A stretch of 64,000 nt of DNA, from contig NZ_DKGQ01000052.1 in assembly GCF_002453355.1 (NCBI RefSeq), forward strand, positions 63,729-127,728. The letters run 5' to 3'. The translations under genes were made by a program, and so were the position numbers. The DNA is from Psychrobacter sp. UBA6766 (GTDB taxonomy: Bacteria; Pseudomonadota; Gammaproteobacteria; Pseudomonadales; Moraxellaceae). This document shows, piece by piece, positions 37,100 to 46,147 of this stretch. Under the pieces are notes generated by a model that was not told where the DNA came from, did not search any database, and worked only from the letters and a program-made list of their open reading frames with translations. Every line of letters begins with the position of its first letter. The first letter of the stretch is position 1.

Positions 37100-37564
37100 A
37101 TGAAAGGTTCTAGTTTTTTACGTAATACCTTACTAGCTAGCTTAGCATCGGTATTTTTATTAGGCACGGCCAATGCTGACGACGCTTTAAAGATGGACTT
37201 AACCGCCAATAAGGTCGTCAAGAGTGCCGAGGGTAAAACTACTTATCTACCAGTCCGGAATGCACCAGCTGGCACGGTTATTCAGTATAAAGCCACTTAC
37301 AGCAATACCATTAATAAAGACATTCAAGACTTAGCAGTTGTACTGCCTATTCCTGCAAACATGACCTTCACTGGTGAAGCATTCCCTTCATCGGCACAAG
37401 CCAGTATCGATGGCAAAAACTACGCTGACATGCCACTGATGCGTAAAGTCGACGGCAAAATGGTCAAAATTCCTTTTTCTGAATACCGTACTCTGCGCTG
37501 GAATATCAAGCTATTGCCAGCACAGAAATCAGCAGCGGTCGCTCTAAATACTACTGTTAATTAA
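37100..37564 (+). CDS. Small secreted single-domain DUF11-like protein
   Basis: 154 residues with a clear signal peptide (hydrophobic core about 9-22, cleavage after ANA near residue 26). The mature part is one Ig-like domain: KVVKSAEGKT, then PAGTVIQYKATYSNTINKDIQDLAVVLPIPANMTF, which follows the DUF11/TIGR01451 pattern (Gly-x-x-V-x-Y-x-x-x-x-N, later L-P-x-x-M/L-x-F), and YRTLRWNIKLLPA at the end. No Cys after the signal. AAGGA is seven bases from the ATG. Situated between two larger secreted proteins of the same family; its size suits a repeating subunit or adaptor. Function unknown. Confidence 0.82.
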   Translation: MKGSSFLRNTLLASLASVFLLGTANADDALKMDLTANKVVKSAEGKTTYLPVRNAPAGTVIQYKATYSNTINKDIQDLAVVLPIPANMTFTGEAFPSSAQASIDGKNYADMPLMRKVDGKMVKIPFSEYRTLRWNIKLLPAQKSAAVALNTTVN

Positions 37565-37630
37565 ACCTCTTTATCCGTTCATTTTTTTCAACCTTACACA
37601 TAGTTTTTATCATCACTTTTGGAGCAATAC

Positions 37631-39631
37631 ATGAAATCAAACACTTTTAACTATAGCTTACTTGCTGTCGGCGTCGCGACATTGATGGGTTTATCTACTG
37701 GCGCTAGCGCTGCACCTTCATCAACGCCAACAGCAACAGAAAGTGGTAACGCTGGAACTAAATCTAAAACTATCAGAAACGTCGCCACTGCTAGCTATAG
37801 CGTAGGTGATCAAACTCAGAAACCTGTGAGTTCTAACGAAGTAACTGTCAATATCAACGAAGTTATTTCATTCTCGTTGACTGCTAATAATATAGATGAC
37901 GTTCAAAACGATGATAAGAATCTGAACTCGACGGTTGTACCGGAAGGCTTTGTAACGTTTAAACATACCTTAACAAATACTGGTAACCTAGATGATACTT
38001 ATAGTTTTGCTCTCACCGATTCATCAGGTGGTAAATACAATCTTGCTGGCTCAAACGCAAACGTAATCATCAAAGACGCGGCTGGAGTAAAAAAAGAAGA
38101 ATATACCATTAATGGGATTCCTAGTGGTTCCTTCCCATTATTAGCTGGATATTCAGTAGAAATCACCATTAACGCTAAGACCACAGGTAATCAGGGCGGC
38201 AGTACGCAAAACCTACAGCTTTCTGTCACAAGTACTAAAATTGCAGCAATTACCAGCCCAGCTAACGGTGCAACAGAAACTCTGACAAATACTGATCAAT
38301 CTTCAACAGTTTTACCAGTTTTTAGTATCGCCAAAACCATTACTTCTGGTACTTTTAATGTTAATGACTCTACTGCAGAAGTAAGCTATGAAGTAGTAGT
38401 CAAGAACGTTGCCGGTGGATACTCTACAGATGCAACTAATGTCACGATTGAAGATTTCTTGCCTGATGGCTTAATTATGTCGGCGCCGTTAGCAGCTACT
38501 AATATTACCCTCGATGGAAATGCCACCATTGGAGCTACTATTACCAATACGTCTAAGGGATTCTCATTTGTAGCTACTAGCCTACCACAAGATGGAAAAA
38601 TGACCATCAAATTTAAAGCTAAAAAAGATAAAGATGTACCATTAGCTCAAAATGCTCTTAACCATGTCACGGTTACTGACGATTTAGATGATGGTAAAAC
38701 TGCTACTAATACCTTAGTTGATAGTACAGATGGCTCAAAAGAAACAAATATCAACTTCTATCCTACAGGCGATGATACTAACATCACTAATGGAACTTCG
38801 GTTGATGGCACTGATGGTAATGACTCTACCCAACCTCTTAACTCAATTCAACGTAGCTTGACACTGACAAATCCTCAAACTATTCAGATCCCCACGACTA
38901 CTAACAGTACTACACAAGCCAATCACTCAGTGACCATCACCAATACTGGTCGTGACTCTGAAACAAACCTTAGTTTTACCCTCGCCAAGAGTGATACAGC
39001 AGAAAATGTTAGCGTCAGTAATGTACAAATAAATGGAACAGGTACAGTTTTAACTGCCGATGCTGGTGTCTACACTATTCCAGATACGCTTGCCGCTGGA
39101 GCCAATCTCAAAATCACTTATGTAGTTACATCTACCGATGCCGAAGTTGGTCAAAAAGAAGAAACCACTGTCACCTTAGTTCCTAGTGCTACGCCAGGCA
39201 ATCCACCAACTGTAAATCCTGTTGTTGATACGACTCAGGTTCGCGGTATTGAGTTAGCAAAAACTCAAGCGCTTGATGCTAACTGTGATGGCAATCCAGA
39301 AGGAAGTTTTGTTACTACCTCTTTCAATGTTGATGCTGGTCAGTGTGTGGTCTATAACATTAGAGCAACCAATACTTTCGATAGTAGCGTAACTGGCAGT
39401 TATAGCATCGCTAGCTTAGTAATCTCAGATGATCTTGTTAAGAATGGTGTGACAACAAATGCTGACTATTTAACAGGGTCTGCCAATAACAAAAACATCT
39501 CTGGTTCACCTACTACTGGTTCAGTAACAGCGCCAAGTGCTAACAATCAAGTGGCTTCAAATACTGTAGGAACATTAGCGCCACAGGCAACTGCTAACCT
39601 GCAATTCACTGTCAAAATCAAGCAGAACTAA
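37631..39631 (+). CDS. Secreted multi-domain DUF11-like surface protein
   Basis: The start at 37631 is used because it is an ATG with GGAG six bases upstream; an in-frame TTG four codons earlier is rejected. Of the 666 residues, 1-27 are a signal peptide (cleavage after ASA). The mature protein consists of about four Ig-like DUF11-type domains, each with a strand pattern like VTFKHTLTNTGNLDDTYSF or VSYEVVVKNVAGGYSTDATNVTIEDFLPDGL. The last domain has a Cys pair (ANCDGNPEG and DAGQCVVYNIRATN) aligned with that of the 641-residue protein. The composition is very rich in Thr, Asn, Asp and Ser and poor in aromatic residues, as in extracellular fibres. No sorting or anchoring motif is seen. Confidence 0.83.
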   Translation: MKSNTFNYSLLAVGVATLMGLSTGASAAPSSTPTATESGNAGTKSKTIRNVATASYSVGDQTQKPVSSNEVTVNINEVISFSLTANNIDDVQNDDKNLNSTVVPEGFVTFKHTLTNTGNLDDTYSFALTDSSGGKYNLAGSNANVIIKDAAGVKKEEYTINGIPSGSFPLLAGYSVEITINAKTTGNQGGSTQNLQLSVTSTKIAAITSPANGATETLTNTDQSSTVLPVFSIAKTITSGTFNVNDSTAEVSYEVVVKNVAGGYSTDATNVTIEDFLPDGLIMSAPLAATNITLDGNATIGATITNTSKGFSFVATSLPQDGKMTIKFKAKKDKDVPLAQNALNHVTVTDDLDDGKTATNTLVDSTDGSKETNINFYPTGDDTNITNGTSVDGTDGNDSTQPLNSIQRSLTLTNPQTIQIPTTTNSTTQANHSVTITNTGRDSETNLSFTLAKSDTAENVSVSNVQINGTGTVLTADAGVYTIPDTLAAGANLKITYVVTSTDAEVGQKEETTVTLVPSATPGNPPTVNPVVDTTQVRGIELAKTQALDANCDGNPEGSFVTTSFNVDAGQCVVYNIRATNTFDSSVTGSYSIASLVISDDLVKNGVTTNADYLTGSANNKNISGSPTTGSVTAPSANNQVASNTVGTLAPQATANLQFTVKIKQN

Positions 39632-39687
39632 TTGATAAAAATATCTTTGAATCTATAAGTAGCTTTTGCTGCTTATAGAAAAACCCT

Positions 39688-39738
39688 CTAGCTTGACCTA
39701 AGCGATTTTGATTGGCCAAGCTAGAAGATCACTTTTTT
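39688..39738 (+). terminator. Possible terminator/attenuator between the 666-residue and 1773-residue genes
   Basis: CTAGCTTG (39688-39695) pairs with CAAGCTAG (39717-39724) across a 21-base loop, followed after eight bases by six T. It could reduce read-through to the outer-membrane gene. Confidence 0.5.
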
Positions 39739-39772
39739 ATCTTCCATTTATGTTTTATTGGATAAGCGACAC

Positions 39773-42700
39773 ATGACTCTATCTACCATGACACCGTCTA
39801 ATCGTACCGCATTGTGTTCAGCGAAGATCTCTGCGCTGTCATTGGCGATGTTGCTTATGCAATCGAATATGGCGTTTGCAGCGACTGATTCAAATTTAGC
39901 GCCAAACCCTGACCTACAAATCATCAATAACATCGCAAACGCGACCTATAACGTCAATAGCCAGCCTGACGTCACTATCTCTAGCACCTCAAACCAAGTT
40001 CAGGTCAAAGCCTCTCATTTACCAGAGTACGGTATCAACTTAACGCAGCAGCCGGTGCAAACCGCCGCGCCTAATACAATAGTCAGTTGGGTCAACGTCT
40101 TAAATAACACGAGCTATAGCAATCAAACGATTGAGCTGACACTTGATGTCGCCCCCTCTCTATCAAATGTCAAAGTTTATCAAGACCTAAATAAGAACGG
40201 CATTATCGATAGCGCTGACAGCGAGATTATCTTTGACAATTTACGTACTCAAATTAAACTTGGGCACAGCGAGAGCATTCAACTTATCGTCCAAACATTG
40301 TCAGACCCTAACGGTAAGAGTGGCGATGCTGCTGATATCAAAATAGGCGTAGTGGTGTTAGAAGATCCATCAGTCACTCATGCGGCAACTGATGCTTTAC
40401 TTATCGTTCAGCCTGAAATCAATTTTACCACTTCTAAGTACGATGATAATAAGACTACTTCGCAATTAGAAGATAACGTCTATGTGCAAGCCAGCTACGC
40501 CCAGTGTAATGTTCAATTAGATAAGCCTGATCAAGTATGGGTCACAATCACCTCTTTACTGACTGGTGATAAATACTCATTAAAAGCGATTGAAACTGGT
40601 AATAGCACGGGTAAATATCAACTATCAGTACCGACACAAAATAATGCCAATGCCATCAATGATAAAGTCATTCAAACCTTAAAAAGTGATACTTTGACTG
40701 CAAGTTTGGATGCTTGTATTATCCCTTCAGTAGGTCTAGGTCCTGAGCAGTTACCTACATCCTCTGCTGATTTTACGACTCGTATTGAAAATTTAGAAAC
40801 TACGATTTCTGTCGTCGATGACAACCCGGCCTTAGTCGTCACCAAAGAAAGTAACGTCAAAACTGCCTCACTCGGTGATTATGTCAACTACACGATCAAT
40901 ATCAAAAACGACGGTGCTACCACCGCTTATGACGTACAACTAAAAGACGCCCTACCGCGCGGTTTTGCCTATGTCGATAGCAGCGTACGTATTGATAAAG
41001 CCCAAACAACTGAGTTTAAAACCGACGGTAAATACCAAGTCTTAAGTTTAGGTAATATGAATGCTGGCGAAACGAAAGACATTACTTATCGCGTCCTTAT
41101 TGGCTCATCGGCATTAGGCGGTGACGGTACCAACCGTGCTACTGCCGTTGCTACTACTGAGCAAGGTCAGAGCCTCGTATCACGAGAAGCCCAATGGAAG
41201 ATTGAGGTTGAGCGCGGTGTCATGAACACTGACGGTATCATCATTGGTAAGGTTTACCATGACATCAACCGTGACGGCATTCAACAAAAAGAAGATGGCG
41301 AGCTTGGCGTTGCAGGCGTGCGCATCTATATGGAAAACGGCAACTTCGTCGTCACCGATCCTGAAGGTAAATATAACTTCTATGGCGTCAGTGCAAAAAC
41401 TCACGTCCTAAAAGTTGACCGCACCACCATTCCTAACGCCACCGAACTGATGACTCAAAGCAATCGCAATGCTGGCGATGCGGATAGCCTTTTCGTTGAC
41501 TTAAAATATGGCGAGCTGCATCGTGCGGATTTCGCTATCGTTGGCGGGTTGGGCGATAGTACCGAACGTTTAAATGCAGAGTTGGTCGCGCGCAGCAAAT
41601 CTGTCAGCGCTAAAAACGATAACCTAGAGCAAGCAGTAAAAACCGAGCTGGTGTTAGAGCCTGATTATAACCGCGATAATAAAGACAATGTCGATGCAAG
41701 CGGCTGTAAATCTAACGATGTCCTAGATGCCGGTATCCAGTGCGACTCGGCCATCGTGAATGAGATGGTTAAGCCAGCGGCCAATCGTGTCGATATGGCC
41801 GTGACAACGATTGCGCCTCCGGTAGAAAAAGAGCTCGAAGAATACTTAAAAGACGTTTCTAACAATGATGTTGCTTTTATTAATCTTAGCGAAGGTCAAC
41901 AGCTCAGTACCTACAAACAAATGGTACAAGTTCAAGCGCCGCTAGGTTCTAACTTTACCCTATATGCCAATGGCAAAGCCGTATCAGCCGAGCAAATCGG
42001 TAAAACCGCTGAGCAAGAAAAGCAAAATGTCACCGCGTTTGATTATTATTCGGTCGATTTACAGCGCGGTGCTAATACCTTACGTGGTGTCGCCACTGAC
42101 GTTAATGGCAAAGTCATCTCTGAGCAAACCATCAAGGTTTTGACACCCGATAGCCTGCAAACCATTGACTATCGAACGCAAAAGCAATTGGTCGCCGCCG
42201 ATGGTGTTAGCGAATACCAAATCGTCATTAGCCTAAAAGATCGTGACGGTCGCCCTTATATTGCCTCAACCCCGATTACGATTGACGCCAATATCGGTCG
42301 TATCAACCTTAGCGACAGCAGTAAAGATCAAGCTGGCACTCAAGTTACCGTCTCTGGTGGCGAGCTACTGATACCCATCACCGCTCCAAGCGTACCGGGT
42401 AAAGGTGAGCTAGTCATTAACACCGGCAGCAGCAAGAAAGTGATTCCGCTACAGTTCACGGCTCAGCTGCGTCCCCTTATCGCTGTTGGTATCGTCGAGG
42501 GCGCTATCTCGCTTAAAAACTTTGATGGCAGTAATATTACTGATGCACAAGGTGCCTTTGAACAAGAGCTGCATGAAATCGCTGGCAATGACGACTATGC
42601 GGCAACGGGTCGCGCGGCGATGTTCTTAAAAGGTAAGGTACGCGGCGATTATCTACTGACGCTTGCTTATGATAGCGATAAAAAAGGCGAGCGCCTATTC

Positions 42701-45094
42701 CGTGATATCGAGCCGGGTGAATACTATCCTGTCTATGGCGATTCTTCTGCCAAAGGTTTCGATGCCCAATCGACAAGCAAGCTTTACGTGCGCGTCGATA
42801 AAGGCCGCTCGTTCGCGATGTATGGCGATTTAAAAACCCAAATCGATAATGATGAAGGTATCAAGCTTGGTCAATACAACCGTACCTTGACTGGTGTCAA
42901 AGCTCAGTTTGAGGACAATAACACACGTGTCACAGCGTTTGCTGCTGAAACTCGTACGTCACAGCGGGTTAATGAAACCCGTGGTTTAGGTATTTCAGGT
43001 CCCTACCCACTTGCCAATGATTTCGACGCGGTATTAGAAAATTCAGAAACCATCGAAGTCATCACCCGTGACGCCAATAACTCAGGTCGTATCGTGCGCC
43101 GTGAGACCTTGACGCGCTTTGCTGATTATGAAATCGACCCTATTAGCCGCAGCTTATACCTAAAGTCACCGATTGCTAGCCAAGATATCGATGGTAACCC
43201 TATCTACCTACGCGTGACGGTCGAAGTCGATGAAGGCGGCGAGAAATATTGGGTTGGCGGTATCGCTGCCAAGCAGCAATTGACCGATAAAGTCGCCATC
43301 GGTGGTAGCTATATCAATAGCGATGACCCCCTAAATAAAGAAGAACTTGCCAGTGTCAATACCGTCGTTAAATTTAACGATAAGCTAAAGCTGGTCGCAG
43401 AATACGCCCGAAACGAAGCTGAGAACCCTAATTATGACCCTAGTAATCAAATCAATGTCACAAAATTAGAAGCTAAAGATGTCAAAGGCGATGCGCTGCG
43501 TATCGAGCTTGACTATGACGATAAGAAAAACACGCGCGCCAAAGCTTACTATAATGATACCGACGAAGGTTTCGTCACTGGTGCGTCACCGCAAACAGCT
43601 GGTCGCACTGAATCTAGTATCGAAGTCACTCATACATTAAACGACAAAAAAACCGCGCTTAAATTGGAAGGCGTGCATACAGAAGACCATACTACCGAAG
43701 CCAGTCGCCAAGGCGTCCAAGCCAGTATTGAACAGCGTTTAAGTCAAAATATCGTTGGCGAGATTGGCATACGCTACTATAAGCAAGATGCCACTGCCGC
43801 TTCACGTAATACTCAAGCGGCAACGGATGTTGTAGATGTTACTAACGATACCATCTTTAATGATGACATCATTAATCAATCCGCCCTGAATGGCGTAAGC
43901 AATGCGGAAAAAGACATCGAAGGTACCACTGCCCGGGCCCGTTTGACTGCGCGTTTACCCAAACTAAATAACTCATTGGTATTTGCTGAATATGAGCAAG
44001 ATATCGAGCATAGTTCGCGCAATGCCACTTCTATCGGCGGCGAAGCTGCATTGGGTAATTTAGGTCGTCTTTACGCTCGCCATGACTTAATCAATAGCTT
44101 ATCAGGTAGCTATGGTTTAGATGACTCTGAAGAGCGCCAGCGTACCGTTATCGGCTTTGATACCACTTACATGAAAGACGGTAAAGTCTATAGCGAATAC
44201 CGTATGCGTGATGCCATTAGCGCCCGCGAAGCTGAAGCGGCCATCGGTCTAAAGAATAAATGGTATGTTCAAGAAGGATTGACACTCAATACCCTACTCG
44301 AGCGTGTCGAATCGTTAGAAGGCGAAAAAGATAGCACCGCAACTGCAGCAGGATTTGGTGTTGAGTATTTGGCTAATGAAAACTACAAAGCATCAGGTCG
44401 ATTAGAAAAACGTTGGGGCGACACCAGTGATACACTACTCGCAAGTGCAGGCGTCGCTTATCGCTATAGCGATGAGGTTACTTTATTGGCCAAGGACATT
44501 TATTCAAAAGTCGATTATGATGATGGTCATCGCACCATTAATCGTTTTCAGCTAGGCGCCGCTTACCGTGATTATGATAGCAATCAGCTGGATATGCTTG
44601 CCAAGCTCGAATACCGCTTAGACGACAACGCAACTGGCAACGATCCTTATAAAAAAGATGCGATTGTTTGGTCGTGGAGCGGTAACTATCATCCGACACG
44701 CCCATTGACGCTATCAGGCCATTATGCCGGTAAATATACGGAATATGACGCTCAAAGTATTGCCAGCGACAACACTGCACACGCTGTTTATGCACGTGGA
44801 TTATACGATATCAGCGAGCGCTGGGATATTGGCTTGCAAGCAGGTACATATTGGAATGAGCAAGCGGATGATTTATCTTACTTAGTTGGCGCTGAAGTTG
44901 GCTACAGCCCGATGACCAACCTTTGGTTATCGCTCGGTTACAACTTTATGGGCTTTGAAGATGAAGATATTGCCTATGATGATACGACTATAGAAGGGGC
45001 TTACTTTAGATTACGCTTCAAATTTGACGAAGACTTATTCAAGCGTAATGACCCACGCAAAAATAAGCCGCTCACTGCAAATTCTACGTTATAA
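39773..45094 (+). CDS. Giant outer-membrane protein: DUF11 domains, SdrD-B-like domain and C-terminal beta-barrel
   Basis: The ATG at 39773 is preferred to an in-frame TTG five codons earlier. The 1773 residues run as follows: signal peptide (cleavage after AFA, near 38); DUF11-type Ig domains (about 45-350, with an EF-hand/dockerin-like D-L-N-K-N-G-I-I-D near 139); a classical TIGR01451 domain near 360-470 (VTKESNVKTASLGDYVNYTI); an SdrD-B/carboxypeptidase-regulatory-like domain (about 487-590, with DINRDGIQQKEDGE); a charged linker; invasin-like Ig domains (about 690-900); then a beta-barrel of some 800 residues (alternating strands, GEYYPVYGDSS near 980). Likely a surface platform anchored in the outer membrane. 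It may display or secrete the neighbouring DUF11 proteins, but this is inference. Confidence 0.82.
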   Translation: MTLSTMTPSNRTALCSAKISALSLAMLLMQSNMAFAATDSNLAPNPDLQIINNIANATYNVNSQPDVTISSTSNQVQVKASHLPEYGINLTQQPVQTAAPNTIVSWVNVLNNTSYSNQTIELTLDVAPSLSNVKVYQDLNKNGIIDSADSEIIFDNLRTQIKLGHSESIQLIVQTLSDPNGKSGDAADIKIGVVVLEDPSVTHAATDALLIVQPEINFTTSKYDDNKTTSQLEDNVYVQASYAQCNVQLDKPDQVWVTITSLLTGDKYSLKAIETGNSTGKYQLSVPTQNNANAINDKVIQTLKSDTLTASLDACIIPSVGLGPEQLPTSSADFTTRIENLETTISVVDDNPALVVTKESNVKTASLGDYVNYTINIKNDGATTAYDVQLKDALPRGFAYVDSSVRIDKAQTTEFKTDGKYQVLSLGNMNAGETKDITYRVLIGSSALGGDGTNRATAVATTEQGQSLVSREAQWKIEVERGVMNTDGIIIGKVYHDINRDGIQQKEDGELGVAGVRIYMENGNFVVTDPEGKYNFYGVSAKTHVLKVDRTTIPNATELMTQSNRNAGDADSLFVDLKYGELHRADFAIVGGLGDSTERLNAELVARSKSVSAKNDNLEQAVKTELVLEPDYNRDNKDNVDASGCKSNDVLDAGIQCDSAIVNEMVKPAANRVDMAVTTIAPPVEKELEEYLKDVSNNDVAFINLSEGQQLSTYKQMVQVQAPLGSNFTLYANGKAVSAEQIGKTAEQEKQNVTAFDYYSVDLQRGANTLRGVATDVNGKVISEQTIKVLTPDSLQTIDYRTQKQLVAADGVSEYQIVISLKDRDGRPYIASTPITIDANIGRINLSDSSKDQAGTQVTVSGGELLIPITAPSVPGKGELVINTGSSKKVIPLQFTAQLRPLIAVGIVEGAISLKNFDGSNITDAQGAFEQELHEIAGNDDYAATGRAAMFLKGKVRGDYLLTLAYDSDKKGERLFRDIEPGEYYPVYGDSSAKGFDAQSTSKLYVRVDKGRSFAMYGDLKTQIDNDEGIKLGQYNRTLTGVKAQFEDNNTRVTAFAAETRTSQRVNETRGLGISGPYPLANDFDAVLENSETIEVITRDANNSGRIVRRETLTRFADYEIDPISRSLYLKSPIASQDIDGNPIYLRVTVEVDEGGEKYWVGGIAAKQQLTDKVAIGGSYINSDDPLNKEELASVNTVVKFNDKLKLVAEYARNEAENPNYDPSNQINVTKLEAKDVKGDALRIELDYDDKKNTRAKAYYNDTDEGFVTGASPQTAGRTESSIEVTHTLNDKKTALKLEGVHTEDHTTEASRQGVQASIEQRLSQNIVGEIGIRYYKQDATAASRNTQAATDVVDVTNDTIFNDDIINQSALNGVSNAEKDIEGTTARARLTARLPKLNNSLVFAEYEQDIEHSSRNATSIGGEAALGNLGRLYARHDLINSLSGSYGLDDSEERQRTVIGFDTTYMKDGKVYSEYRMRDAISAREAEAAIGLKNKWYVQEGLTLNTLLERVESLEGEKDSTATAAGFGVEYLANENYKASGRLEKRWGDTSDTLLASAGVAYRYSDEVTLLAKDIYSKVDYDDGHRTINRFQLGAAYRDYDSNQLDMLAKLEYRLDDNATGNDPYKKDAIVWSWSGNYHPTRPLTLSGHYAGKYTEYDAQSIASDNTAHAVYARGLYDISERWDIGLQAGTYWNEQADDLSYLVGAEVGYSPMTNLWLSLGYNFMGFEDEDIAYDDTTIEGAYFRLRFKFDEDLFKRNDPRKNKPLTANSTL

Positions 45095-45119
45095 TCCTTC
45101 CTACTTGTCATTTATTCTC

Positions 45120-45149
45120 ATTGTCGTAAGCCACGCTTACGACAATTTT
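45120..45149 (+). terminator. Terminator after the giant outer-membrane protein gene
   Basis: A 12-bp perfect stem (ATTGTCGTAAGC / GCTTACGACAAT) with a 3-base loop, then TTTT. The next gene is 90 bases on and would need its own promoter or read-through; a TATAAT at 45207-45212 is a candidate -10 box. Confidence 0.75.
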
Positions 45150-45241
45150 GTATTAACGAGATGACACTTTTTATCTCATGATAAATAACTCGTTTAAATG
45201 CAAACCTATAATACTTATTACCTTACTATAAGGTTGATCCT

Positions 45242-46024
45242 ATGCCTCACACTACCCCTCAAGCCGCTGGATATAAAAAAAGTTTATACACTGCGTTATC
45301 AGCTGCGTTGCTATTATCAACGACTTCTTGTGTATCAACACCAAGCACTGCGCCTCAAGTGAATACACTAAAGGCAGCAGACTACTGCCTTGGTAGCAAC
45401 GATACTAAAACCCAAATATCTTCTAACGCTCAAAGCGCACAGCAGCGCGCCATAAACTGCATGTTGAACGAATTGCAAACTTATCAGCAAAAAGGCATGA
45501 GCGCGCGGCAACAATACTTTGCTTATAAAGCTCAGGCTTGGTTGAACTACTCCACTCATAACGACAGTATGAATAGTCGCTCAGACGGTGGCGTACAAGC
45601 TGCCCACGCTGCAGAAGCTATCTTACAAGCATTAAAAAATAACAAAATTGAAGAACTTGAACTTATTGAAGATATTCCATCGACTTCTGCGCTCATGCGA
45701 CCTGATTTATGGGCAACGTTAAATGCTCTTAAAGAGAGTGGCGGCATCAATAATGCGCCACGCGAAATCGCCTTTAGTGAAGTATCGTTAATTTGGGCGG
45801 CTGCCGACCAATGTGAGCGCGGCGCAAAATCTTCAAACAGTCACTTTCGAATGGCCGATCGCTGGCTTGAGCAAGCTCGCGAGGCTTTCGTCAACGCCCA
45901 CGATTCGAAAGCCAACGTCGCTCTAGAATTGCTTATCGTGCGCTATTATGAAGAATACGCACCTTTAGATTCAAACGATGACAATTGTACCGGTCAGGTA
46001 CTACCGATTATTAATAAAAATTAA
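45242..46024 (+). CDS. Predicted lipoprotein of the surface-protein cluster
   Basis: 260 residues with a lipoprotein signal: positively charged start (YKKS), hydrophobic stretch and lipobox LSTTSC (Cys at residue 30), so the mature protein is lipid-anchored, with Val at +2 favouring the outer membrane. The mature part is mainly alpha-helical, with helices rich in Ala, Gln and Leu (QQRAINCMLNELQTYQQKG) resembling TPR-like helical repeats, and no catalytic motif. Four further Cys could form disulfides. AAGG precedes the ATG by about eight bases. Position directly after the barrel gene suggests an accessory periplasmic lipoprotein for it. Family unknown to me. Confidence 0.78.
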   Translation: MPHTTPQAAGYKKSLYTALSAALLLSTTSCVSTPSTAPQVNTLKAADYCLGSNDTKTQISSNAQSAQQRAINCMLNELQTYQQKGMSARQQYFAYKAQAWLNYSTHNDSMNSRSDGGVQAAHAAEAILQALKNNKIEELELIEDIPSTSALMRPDLWATLNALKESGGINNAPREIAFSEVSLIWAAADQCERGAKSSNSHFRMADRWLEQAREAFVNAHDSKANVALELLIVRYYEEYAPLDSNDDNCTGQVLPIINKN

Positions 46025-46078
46025 GTTTCTTACTAAAGAACCAAATGCTCAATAAAATCTCATAAAACGCGCAACAAA

Positions 46079-46105
46079 AAAGCCGACATCATGTCGGCCT
46101 TTTTA
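46079..46105. terminator. Bidirectional terminator between the lipoprotein and TetR genes
   Basis: AAAGCCGACA and TGTCGGCCTTTT arms with a TCA loop, A-run left and T-run right; serves the convergent genes. Confidence 0.85.
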
Positions 46106-46147
46106 CAACTGTTATCTAACTTAACGTTCTAAAATAATTCAATAAAA

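Noticed and set aside
34906..46024. Classical chaperone-usher or type IV pilus locus
   Set aside because: No pilin-type N-terminus, PapD-like chaperone, usher plug or assembly ATPase among the five genes.
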